NCBI RefSeq assembly: GCF_001625655.1
Contig: NZ_AUYB01000125.1
Location: 62,001-126,000 of the forward strand
Direction: 5' to 3'
DNA: 64,000 bases
From: Pseudoalteromonas luteoviolacea DSM 6061
GTDB taxonomy: Bacteria; Pseudomonadota; Gammaproteobacteria; Enterobacterales; Alteromonadaceae
Shown here: positions 49,441-57,951 of the stretch, piece after piece
Layout of the letters: each line of letters begins with the position of its first letter
How positions within the stretch are numbered: the first letter of the stretch is position 1
Translations under genes and position numbers: made by a program
Notes under the pieces: generated by a model
Databases searched by the model: none
Told to the model about the DNA's origin: nothing
The model's input: the letters and a program-made list of their open reading frames with translations, nothing else

Positions 49441-51177
49441 TTATTCACCATATTGCATTTTGCACAGTGCTGCATAGGCACCATCTTTTGCTAGTAGTTC
49501 GTCATGTTTTCCTTGTTCTAAGACTTTTCCTTTATCAAGAACGTAAATCTGATCTGACTTTTCGATTGTTGAGAGCCTATGGGCAATAACGATTGAAGTT
49601 TTATTCACCATTAGTTTTTCTAACTCTTCTTGAATAAGCCGTTCCGACTCTGTATCCAATGCTGAAGTAGCTTCGTCTAGAATAAGAACCGGCGCATCTT
49701 TAACAATGGCTCTGGCAATTGCAATACGTTGCCTTTGACCACCAGACAACATAACGCCGTTTTCACCCACTTCTGTATTTAAGCCATCCGGTAAATCTTT
49801 GACGAACTCCCATACGTGGGCTTGTTTAGCAACTCTGATTAACGCTTCCTCTGACAAAGGCTCATCTAATCCATACATGATATTGTTAGCGATGGTGTCA
49901 TTGAATAAAGTGACATGCTGTGAAACCAGTGCGAATTGTTTTCGTAACGAAGCCAATGAGTACTCTGTCAACTCAACGCCATCTAATGTTATTTTTCCAG
50001 CGTCTAAGTCATAAAACCTAGGCAACAAGTTTGACAATGTTGACTTACCTGACCCACTGCGCCCTACAAGAGCAATACTCTTGCCTGCTTGCACGTTTAA
50101 AGACAGGTTTTCAATAACGGGCTCATCCTTAGTGGGATATGTAAAGGTGACATGCTCAACACTAATTTCACCACGCACACTTTCAGCCTCATATGTTCCT
50201 GTGTCTTTTTCTTTTTTCTGATCAAGAACTTCAAAAATACTTTTCGCAGCCGCAATACCACGCTGAAAATCACTATTCACATTTGCTAACTGCTTGAGTG
50301 GGCGTAGCATCATGACCATTGCAGTGATCAAAGAAGCAACTACACCTGGCGTCAATGTTTCATGTACATCTGGCATTGCAATGATTGCTAAAACAACGGC
50401 CATCGCACTGGCTGCAATCAACTGGATCACTGACACACTCAACGCTCTAGTCGCATCCATTTTCACTCGCTGCTGTCTGTTATGATTATTGACAGTAGCA
50501 AAGTGCGCTATTTCTTTCTCTTGACCACCGAAACCATGAATTTCTTTATGACCAGACAACATTTGCTCTGAGCCTCTCGTTACAGCACCCATTGCATCTT
50601 GGATATTTTTAGAAATTTTTCTGAAACGTTTAGAAACAACGCTAACCACGATAGCAACGAAAGGGACGATAACCAGAAATAGCAACGACAATTTCCAACT
50701 TATTGCAAACATGCCCCAAAGCAAGAAAACGACGAATGCGCCTTCTCTGATTGCAACTTGTAATGCTCTAGTTACAGCCTGCTGTACCTGTTCAGTGTCA
50801 AACGTTATTTTTGAAACCAATTCACCGTTGGAGTGCTTATCATGAAAGGAAACGGGCATAAAGAGCATATGCTCATATAACTGCTGACGCAATTTGCGCA
50901 CAACTTGAGAACCGACATAGCTCAAGCAGTATGAGGACATGTAATTAAATATCCCCCTTCCCAGTACTAGAAAAATCACCACGATAGGCGCCATTGCTAG
51001 TACATCTTGATTGCCTTGGGTTAATCCATCATCCATAAATGGTTTCATCAGTTGAATGAAAAGCGCATCCATAGCGGCATATCCCAACATACCAAAGATC
51101 GCAAAAAACGCTGCAATTTTAAATTCGTAAGTGTAAGTCAAAAGCCTTTTATAAATTTGCTTTCCAGACTGTTGCAT
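49441..51177 (-). CDS. msbA: Lipid A export ABC transporter MsbA
   Basis: This 578-residue half-transporter flips lipid A-core across the inner membrane. It has six membrane helices (about 20-300) then an ATPase domain with GRSGSGKST, Q-loop VSQHVTLFND, LSGGQRQRIA, LILDEATSALD and AHRLST. Position immediately upstream of lpxK identifies it as MsbA rather than another exporter. It shows the same fold as, but is distinct from, the exporter at 9102-10946. Confidence 0.97.
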   Translation of the reverse strand: MQQSGKQIYKRLLTYTYEFKIAAFFAIFGMLGYAAMDALFIQLMKPFMDDGLTQGNQDVLAMAPIVVIFLVLGRGIFNYMSSYCLSYVGSQVVRKLRQQLYEHMLFMPVSFHDKHSNGELVSKITFDTEQVQQAVTRALQVAIREGAFVVFLLWGMFAISWKLSLLFLVIVPFVAIVVSVVSKRFRKISKNIQDAMGAVTRGSEQMLSGHKEIHGFGGQEKEIAHFATVNNHNRQQRVKMDATRALSVSVIQLIAASAMAVVLAIIAMPDVHETLTPGVVASLITAMVMMLRPLKQLANVNSDFQRGIAAAKSIFEVLDQKKEKDTGTYEAESVRGEISVEHVTFTYPTKDEPVIENLSLNVQAGKSIALVGRSGSGKSTLSNLLPRFYDLDAGKITLDGVELTEYSLASLRKQFALVSQHVTLFNDTIANNIMYGLDEPLSEEALIRVAKQAHVWEFVKDLPDGLNTEVGENGVMLSGGQRQRIAIARAIVKDAPVLILDEATSALDTESERLIQEELEKLMVNKTSIVIAHRLSTIEKSDQIYVLDKGKVLEQGKHDELLAKDGAYAALCKMQYGE

Positions 51178-51240
51178 AGTATTACTCTAAAACTTCAAAA
51201 CCCCTATATTGTATCTGCCATCAGCCAAAAACTGAATGCA

Positions 51241-53505
51241 TTATCTTAAAAACCATAGATTTTTCGCTTCTCTGGCCATGAAAACTTGATAACGGCTAGA
51301 AAATATACGAATTTGAATGTGGCCATTTAAAGCTGTATCAAGCATTTGATATCCTGCGTTGTCATACCTAGCTATCACATCTCGATGAGGCAGTTTCCAA
51401 GGGGAATGATAACCCCTTGAAAAAATTACTAACTCAGCATCCACGGCTTCTATAAATTCAACTCTAGACGATGTGTTGCTACCATGGTGTGGCGCGAGCA
51501 ATATCGTAGATTGCAAAGCTGTACTATTTTCATTTACGAGCTTTAATTCAGAACGAGATTCAATGTCACCGGGCAACAAGAGTCTATTGTGTCCATCACT
51601 AATAACAATAACACATGAATTATTATTGTCGTTATTCTGCAATTCTTGCGGCCACAGCACCTCAACAAATAACCCTTCAAAGTTCAGCGTTTGTTTTAGA
51701 CAGGGTTGTTGATACGTGAGCCCATGAAATGTATGCAAGCTACTGCCAAATCCATTTTCGATTAGATCATTTAACCCTCCGGCATGATCGCCATCATCAT
51801 GGCTTATTACCGTATGGACAAGGGTAATGTTGTTTGCTTTGATAAAAGGCAATATTACGTTTTCAAATATAGAATACGAGCCAAAGTAATTTGCGCCTAG
51901 ATCATAAAGTAAACCCTTGCCTTCTTTTGAGACTAAAACCGCAGTTCCATGCCCCACATCAAACACATCTACCTGCCAATTAGGTGGCTGCCAATAATAC
52001 CAACGAGTTATAAGCAAAATAACAGGAATTGAGGCATAGCGAAGCGTGGGTTTAACCAACAATAATGCAATAGACAGCAACATCAAGCCCAAATCAGGTA
52101 CACCTAACTGTCCGATTCCTAACCAATTGAACTTCAAATCTTTCAGTAGAAGATAAGACTCATTTAAAACCCAGTCTAATGGACTAATTAACGGTATATT
52201 TATAAAAAGAGAAACTAGGCTCTGTAAAATAATGGCCGGAAAAATGATCAGCCCCAGCAGGGGAATTACTATTAAGTTAACAATTAACCCTGAGATACTC
52301 ACTCCTTGAAATGCAAATACACTCCAAGGTAGTAAAAACAAAAATACCACAAACTGTATTTTTATTAATAGCTTAGCTTTATATGCAAGGTTGTTACTAG
52401 TTAAGTTAAAGTTTTGACGCTTAGATAACACCCACAATATGGCTACCACGGCACTAAAAGAGAAATATAGCCCTATGTTTAATAGTGAAAATGGTTCAAA
52501 AACAACGACTAATGTTAAAGCATAAAGAACTATTCTAGTTAAGCCTATTCGCAACCCAAAACCATAACAAACCACGCCTAAAGCCGCCATTAGCCAAGCT
52601 CTTTGCGCAGATACCTGCATGCCACTCAAGATGACATATACACCTGCGATTATGAGTGCACCACACATACAACCTAAATTGACATTTATGGCCTGACTCA
52701 AACGACTGTAAATTAAGAATGCGCTGCATTTGAATACAATAAAACTCAATGAAAATAGGATACCTATATGCAACCCAGAAATCGCCATTACATGACTTAA
52801 CCCCAAATTTCTAAATTCACTTTTTTGCTCCTTTGTTATCTTTGTTCGATCGCCACTGAGCAGCACATAGTATAGCCACCCCAATTCAAACTCATTGAAA
52901 ACACTCGCCATATAACGCTGATACGCTTTTTTAAATTGCGCTTTTCTTGAAATAATTTCATCAATCTCCATTCGTCCTTTAAAATGAATGTGATTTCTAA
53001 ACGCATATAGTTCAGTATCAAATACGTCAAAATTTTTCCTCGAACGAAAAAGCCGTATTTTTCCAAAGCCTGACACCTCATCTCCTTCTTTCAGAGCTTG
53101 AGGGCTTTTTGTGACTGACAGATTTGCATAGATGGTTTTTACTGGTGATACATGAAACTTATCAAGCTTTACCACATCTAACTTGATGTATGTGTAGCTA
53201 CTTCGATTGATAATTTTGGATACATGGCCATGTATTTTGACCGGCTTATCTACAACTTCATTTTTCCAACTTACATGATAGAAAGTGAAGTAATGAAAAA
53301 CTGTAACAAAAATACCTAAAATAAAACCTGCCAAAACATTCGAAAAAAGCTTAAAATAGCTACTAACAAAAACGAGCATGGCAATACTGCTGGGTAACTG
53401 CCAATAATCCAGATAAAAAACGGATATTAGGCACCCGCATACGATGCCGAAGCAAATCAATAGTGAAGTAGATGGTTGCTCTATATGGCGAAGAAAACGA
53501 TCCAA
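51241..53505 (-). CDS. comEC: ComEC/Rec2 family DNA uptake channel, TTG start
   Basis: This 754-residue protein has N-terminal membrane helices, a DUF4131-like OB region (about 85-185), and the competence domain with LSGDRTKITKEQK and NLGLSHVMAISGLHIGILF. More helices follow, then a C-terminal metallo-beta-lactamase-like domain (VFDVGHGTAVLV, SHDDGDHAGG, APHHGSN). It forms the channel for single-stranded DNA in natural transformation. The first possible start is TTG 53505, since a TAA lies two codons upstream. AGGT stands ahead. That start lies within the divergent DUF2062 gene. Confidence 0.92.
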   Translation of the reverse strand: MDRFLRHIEQPSTSLLICFGIVCGCLISVFYLDYWQLPSSIAMLVFVSSYFKLFSNVLAGFILGIFVTVFHYFTFYHVSWKNEVVDKPVKIHGHVSKIINRSSYTYIKLDVVKLDKFHVSPVKTIYANLSVTKSPQALKEGDEVSGFGKIRLFRSRKNFDVFDTELYAFRNHIHFKGRMEIDEIISRKAQFKKAYQRYMASVFNEFELGWLYYVLLSGDRTKITKEQKSEFRNLGLSHVMAISGLHIGILFSLSFIVFKCSAFLIYSRLSQAINVNLGCMCGALIIAGVYVILSGMQVSAQRAWLMAALGVVCYGFGLRIGLTRIVLYALTLVVVFEPFSLLNIGLYFSFSAVVAILWVLSKRQNFNLTSNNLAYKAKLLIKIQFVVFLFLLPWSVFAFQGVSISGLIVNLIVIPLLGLIIFPAIILQSLVSLFINIPLISPLDWVLNESYLLLKDLKFNWLGIGQLGVPDLGLMLLSIALLLVKPTLRYASIPVILLITRWYYWQPPNWQVDVFDVGHGTAVLVSKEGKGLLYDLGANYFGSYSIFENVILPFIKANNITLVHTVISHDDGDHAGGLNDLIENGFGSSLHTFHGLTYQQPCLKQTLNFEGLFVEVLWPQELQNNDNNNSCVIVISDGHNRLLLPGDIESRSELKLVNENSTALQSTILLAPHHGSNTSSRVEFIEAVDAELVIFSRGYHSPWKLPHRDVIARYDNAGYQMLDTALNGHIQIRIFSSRYQVFMAREAKNLWFLR

Positions 53506-53997
53506 CGCTTTTTACCTGATCACAATAAGATCAAAGAACAAAAATCGTTAAAGATATTTGGTAATTTATTGCATGATGCAAACCTTTGGCATTTAAATCG
53601 GCGTTCAGCCAGAGGTGCTTTTTCAGTTGGACTGTTTTTTGCGTTCATCCCTGTTCCCTTTCAAATGGTACTTGCGGCAGCCCTTGCCATACCGTTTAGA
53701 GTAAATTTACCTCTTTCGATTGCATTAGTTTGGATTACCAACCCACTTACAATGCCACCGATCTTTTATTGTTCATATCTTGTCGGTGTTTTTGCACTTG
53801 GTCAAGAGTTACAACCATTCCACTTTGAACCCACCTGGGCATGGTTAAGTCAAAGCATTTCAACCATTGGTCCTGCGTTTATGGTCGGGTCTCTCATTTG
53901 TGCATGTATTGCAGCAATTATTGGATTTTTTGGTATCGATTATTTGTGGAGACGTTCTGTAAACAAAGCGTGGGAAGCACGCAATCAGGCGGATTAA
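53485..53997 (+). CDS. DUF2062 family membrane protein
   Basis: This 170-residue protein begins MAKKTIQRFLPDHNKIKE. It then shows LLHDANLWHLNRRSARGAFSVGLFFAFIPVPFQM and two or three membrane helices with ITNPLTMPPIFYCSYLVG, the DUF2062 signature. Function is unknown. Homologues are found near comEC in Vibrio and relatives. ATG 53485 is favoured because the conserved N-terminus starts there, so its first 21 bp overlap the comEC start region head-to-head. Confidence 0.88.
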   Translation: MAKKTIQRFLPDHNKIKEQKSLKIFGNLLHDANLWHLNRRSARGAFSVGLFFAFIPVPFQMVLAAALAIPFRVNLPLSIALVWITNPLTMPPIFYCSYLVGVFALGQELQPFHFEPTWAWLSQSISTIGPAFMVGSLICACIAAIIGFFGIDYLWRRSVNKAWEARNQAD

Positions 53998-54021
53998 ACC
54001 TCTTATAAAATTCCAATCAAT

Positions 54022-54047
54022 AAAAAAGGCCCTTGAGGGCCTTTTTT
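54022..54047. terminator. Bidirectional terminator between DUF2062 and DUF3466 genes
   Basis: An A-run with GGCCC, TTGA, and GGGCC with a T-run forms a symmetrical hairpin between convergent genes. Confidence 0.92.
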
Positions 54048-54057
54048 ATTGTCTTGT

Positions 54058-55794
54058 TTACTTTTTATTTCTGCGTCTTCTTAACATCAATAGTGGCGCT
54101 GACAATAACGCAATCACGCCGCCAAAGGATGCTGAACTACGTTCATATGTCTCGGCTTCATCTGGCGCACACTCTGCTGGTGTGCCACTGCTGTTTCGAG
54201 TTAATAACACAGGAATTGCAACTGATTCAAACTCTTCATTGCCGTTGCTATCTTTCATGATATTGCCCAACGAGTCTTTTCTTTTTACTGTTTTAGTTGC
54301 AATAGCATAAATGTTGCCGCTGTCTGTAATCTTTATAGCTTCTGAGACTTGATATGGAAAATCGGCGCTTTTACAAGGCAGTAAATCGTTGATATTACTA
54401 AGCTGGTTGGTTGCTTTGTCAAATAAGAAAGCATCTCTTCTTGGAACTGATACGTTCTTTTCTACTTCAGCTTGGCCTATGATTTGTCCGGCATTATTGA
54501 TATCTCTAACATACATATCAGAGCCTTCATAAAATGAAGCTATTTCTTTGTATTCAGAATTATCGATATCATAGTAATAACTTTTAACGTTAACAAAGGA
54601 GCCTGTAGTAAATTCGTCCATGCGATAACCAACTATCACATTGTTGTCATTAATCGCAATTGCTCTACTACTCTCATACCCTTTGTCATGTTCAACAACT
54701 GGCTTAAATGTGCCATCTTGGAAGTAACCAGCGCGCTGTCTGATGATGAAATCATCACCCTCTCTTGTTTGCGACTGACCAATTGGAACGCCAGCTTTGT
54801 TGACAGCAAGGGCCGAGCTAACGTGTATTCTTTCCTCGTTCTCTTCTCGAGTTAGGCCTATACCTAAGTCCTTTGTTTCAGAGGAAATAATGTTAAAGTT
54901 CGCGTCTAATTTCCATTGGTAAGCGCGCAAATCATAGTAACCACTGTTTTGAAGCTGCCAAACACAAACAGCAACCGGCTCATCTTCACCTTTACAGTTG
55001 TCGTTAAATCTATCTTCAGAGTCTTTCTCAACGCTTACCGCACTCTGGCCTACCACTAAGTATGAACCGTCATCCAGCTTTTTAATATCTGTTGCAATGC
55101 TAAAGCTACCATAGTCATCTGAAAAACTACCAGGTAGCTCCACTGTTTCACCATTAGGCTTAATTAGTAAAGCCCTTGATGCATGAGCTCGCTGAAAGAA
55201 AGTTGTATTTTCACTTTCATCTTTCTTTTGAAACTCGATTTGGTCGTACGGTGCCGTTCCCCATCCTACTGCCGTGCCATCAGACGCAATAGCAGTTAAA
55301 AGCTGCACAGTTGAACGAGATAACCCATTGGTATAATCGCGGTTAGCATCAAACAGCACCTTTTCATCTGCAGATGTCGTACTAAACATAATACCAATAC
55401 CTGAGTTCAATTTTTGAAACTCCGGATTATTTGATCTTGTTGATATGAAGTTACGCATAAACAAGTGGGCATCAGCATTAGTGGCAGCTGCGTTATTCTT
55501 TTCAATATCTTCTAGTGTGAAATCAATTGTTTCATCACGAAGTTCTAGGTTACGCTTCCATGAGTCATAGGCGTTTTTAATACCGCTGTCGTTAAAATCG
55601 ATGTAGCTTACATCAATTGGTAGGTTGAATAACTCGGTCGCACGACCAACCATCACACCAGACTCATTCGCATCCATTACATAGGTATGCTTTGTATTTT
55701 CATTTGTTGGTAATTCTGATAATTCATAAGTAACAGCAAAAAGCTGTCCTGAAAAGCACAAACCAATACTGGCGGCTAAAAGTGAATATTTCAT
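54058..55794 (-). CDS. DUF3466 family exported protein with GlyGly-CTERM-like tail
   Basis: This 578-residue protein has a signal peptide (MKYSLLAASIGLCFSGQLFA) and a body with repeated short beta segments of the type AIAINDNNVIVGYR and VNKAGVPIGQS. It ends with SFGGVIALLSAPLLMLRRRRNKK. This tail has a Gly-Gly, a hydrophobic stretch and an Arg cluster, like GlyGly-CTERM sorting signals that rhombosortase processes for surface proteins. Two paired Cys are seen. The function is unknown. It follows uup by 8 bp and ends the operon at a terminator. Confidence 0.85.
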   Translation of the reverse strand: MKYSLLAASIGLCFSGQLFAVTYELSELPTNENTKHTYVMDANESGVMVGRATELFNLPIDVSYIDFNDSGIKNAYDSWKRNLELRDETIDFTLEDIEKNNAAATNADAHLFMRNFISTRSNNPEFQKLNSGIGIMFSTTSADEKVLFDANRDYTNGLSRSTVQLLTAIASDGTAVGWGTAPYDQIEFQKKDESENTTFFQRAHASRALLIKPNGETVELPGSFSDDYGSFSIATDIKKLDDGSYLVVGQSAVSVEKDSEDRFNDNCKGEDEPVAVCVWQLQNSGYYDLRAYQWKLDANFNIISSETKDLGIGLTREENEERIHVSSALAVNKAGVPIGQSQTREGDDFIIRQRAGYFQDGTFKPVVEHDKGYESSRAIAINDNNVIVGYRMDEFTTGSFVNVKSYYYDIDNSEYKEIASFYEGSDMYVRDINNAGQIIGQAEVEKNVSVPRRDAFLFDKATNQLSNINDLLPCKSADFPYQVSEAIKITDSGNIYAIATKTVKRKDSLGNIMKDSNGNEEFESVAIPVLLTRNSSGTPAECAPDEAETYERSSASFGGVIALLSAPLLMLRRRRNKK

Positions 55795-55802
55795 TTCAAT
55801 CC

Positions 55803-57719
55803 TTACTGCTGATTCTGTAAAGCTTCTAATTCTTCCCAGCGTTCAAACGCGGTTTCGAGCTTTGACTCCAATTCTGCCAGTTGGTTCAAAGCCTGTTGTG
55901 TCACATCGGAATCTTGCTTAAAAAACTCTGGAGAGTTTACTAATTCTTGCTGACTTTCAAGTGCAGCTTCAAGCTCCTCTACTTTACTTGGCAAAGCCTC
56001 TAATTCAAGTTTTAATTTGTAACTGAGCTTACCTGATTTGTTTTTACTTGTATCGCGTTTAGCTACTGGTGCGGCTTTTTTCTCTTTGTCTAGTTTCTCT
56101 AGTGCTTTTTGTTGCGCAAGTTTATTTTCTCGATAAGCTTCAAAATCACTGTAGCCGCCTACAATTTCGGTGACAACACCATCACCTTCAAAAGCCCAAA
56201 CGCTATTACATGTATTGTCAATAAACTCCCTATCGTGACTAACAATCAATATTGTGCCTTGATACTGGGTGATGATTTCTTCCAATAGCTCGAGTGTTTC
56301 TATATCCAAATCGTTGGTTGGCTCATCCAGTACCAAAACATTCGAAGGCTTAAGGAATAGTTTTGCCAGTAACAGACGGTTTTTTTCTCCCCCTGACAAC
56401 GCCTTAACTGGCGTTCTTGCCCTTGCTGGAGGAAACAAGAAGTCTTGTAAATAGCCCAATACGTGCCTACTGCGTCCACCTATTGAAACTTCCTGTTTGC
56501 CTTCGGCAACATTGTCTTGCACAGTCATTTCTTCGTCTAACTTTTCTCTATATTGGTCAAAGTAGGCGACTTCAAGATTAACACCCTGCTTGATTTTACC
56601 GCTATCTGCAGACAGTTTTCCAAACAACAATTTCAACAGTGTTGTTTTACCAATACCATTTGGTCCAATTAACCCTACTCGATCGCCTCTCATTACCAAC
56701 GTCGAAAAGTCTTTAACAATTGGTTTATCTTTGAAAGCATGATTCACAAAACTGGCTTCAAAGACCAATTTACCAGAGCGATCGGCTGACTCGATATTAA
56801 AGTCCGCTTTACCGACCTGCTCAATACGCTGTTTACGCTCAACTCGAAGTGCCTTGAGTGCGCGTACACGTCCTTCATTACGGGTTCTTCTCGCTTTTAT
56901 TCCTTGACGTATCCACGCCTCTTCTTCTGCAAGCTTTTTATCGAACAGCGCATTTTGAGCTTCTTCCACTTTTAGATCATGTGCTTTTTGCTCAAGGTAT
57001 TTCGCATAATTGCCAGGATAAGAAATGAGCTTGCCACGGTCTAAATCGAGAATTCGTGTAGCAACCGCTCTAATGAAAGCACGGTCATGGGAAATAAATA
57101 CAATTCCGCCTTTAAAATCTTTCAAGAATGATTCAAGCCATTCTACACTTGCCATATCTAAATGGTTTGTTGGCTCATCCAGCAATAGTAGATCTGGATC
57201 GCTAACCAAGGCTTTAGCCAGAGCAACTTTTCTTAACCATCCACCAGAGAGCTTTTCTAAACGCATTTGAGCAGTCAACTGAAGTTGACTCAAAACCAAG
57301 TTGATTCGACTTTCAAATCGCCATGCATCAGCAGCTTCAATTTCCGCGGACAAACGCTCCAAGCGATTCAGTAATGAGCTAGACTGATCCGTTTGCAGTT
57401 CTTCACTGACATGATTGTATTCAATAAGCAAACTTGCCACATCTGGCAGGCCATTAGCAACATAATCAAATACAGAGCCGTGAGCCCCCTTGGGTGGATC
57501 TTGCTCTAATCGCGAGACTTTTAGGCCTGTTAAACGGTTAATTTCACCATCATCTAGCACGACCTGCCCATCTAACACTTTTAGTAAGGTAGACTTGCCG
57601 GCACCATTTCTGCCAACAATACAGACTCGCTCACCAGCTTCAATTAGCGCATCTGCATTGTCTAATAGTGGATGGGAACCAAAAGCGAGTTGTGCTTTAG
57701 CTATTCTTATTAAATCCAT
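55803..57719 (-). CDS. uup: ABC-F ATPase Uup
   Basis: This 638-residue protein has two ABC ATPase domains: Walker A GRNGAGKST (near 37) with LSGGWLRKVALA, and Walker A GPNGIGKTT (near 345) with LSGGEKNRLLLA. Each has LDEPTNHLD or LDEPTNDLD. The inter-domain linker has a lysine/arginine-rich helix, and the last 90 residues are a coiled coil, the Uup C-terminal DNA/RNA-binding part. ABC-F proteins act on ribosomes, and Uup also affects transposon excision in E. coli. Its start is 1 bp after the glutaredoxin stop. Confidence 0.95.
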   Translation of the reverse strand: MDLIRIAKAQLAFGSHPLLDNADALIEAGERVCIVGRNGAGKSTLLKVLDGQVVLDDGEINRLTGLKVSRLEQDPPKGAHGSVFDYVANGLPDVASLLIEYNHVSEELQTDQSSSLLNRLERLSAEIEAADAWRFESRINLVLSQLQLTAQMRLEKLSGGWLRKVALAKALVSDPDLLLLDEPTNHLDMASVEWLESFLKDFKGGIVFISHDRAFIRAVATRILDLDRGKLISYPGNYAKYLEQKAHDLKVEEAQNALFDKKLAEEEAWIRQGIKARRTRNEGRVRALKALRVERKQRIEQVGKADFNIESADRSGKLVFEASFVNHAFKDKPIVKDFSTLVMRGDRVGLIGPNGIGKTTLLKLLFGKLSADSGKIKQGVNLEVAYFDQYREKLDEEMTVQDNVAEGKQEVSIGGRSRHVLGYLQDFLFPPARARTPVKALSGGEKNRLLLAKLFLKPSNVLVLDEPTNDLDIETLELLEEIITQYQGTILIVSHDREFIDNTCNSVWAFEGDGVVTEIVGGYSDFEAYRENKLAQQKALEKLDKEKKAAPVAKRDTSKNKSGKLSYKLKLELEALPSKVEELEAALESQQELVNSPEFFKQDSDVTQQALNQLAELESKLETAFERWEELEALQNQQ

Positions 57720-57720
57720 C

Positions 57721-57951
57721 TTATTGTACTAACTCTTGAATTTGTTGTTGAGTAAACGGCCAATACAGCAGTTTACCCGTTGTTATATTTTTCATGACTG
57801 GAATAGAAGTTTGAAACTCGTTAATAAGAGCTTCACTCTCTAAAATATCCTGATGCTGAATGTCATCGTCGTTAATGCAAGAAAGCGCTAAAGACAACGC
57901 TTCTTCACACAAATGGCATCCATCAGTATAAAACAACGTCACCTTAGCCAT
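57721..57951 (-). CDS. Glutaredoxin family protein
   Basis: This 76-residue thioredoxin-fold protein has the active-site-like CHLC in TDGCHLCEEAL (residues 12-15) and the cis-Pro loop TSIPVM. It is the short glutaredoxin-like type found between rlmKL and uup in many gammaproteobacteria. A disulfide-exchange role is likely but the partner is unknown. It overlaps rlmKL by 8 bp. Confidence 0.92.
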   Translation of the reverse strand: MAKVTLFYTDGCHLCEEALSLALSCINDDDIQHQDILESEALINEFQTSIPVMKNITTGKLLYWPFTQQQIQELVQ

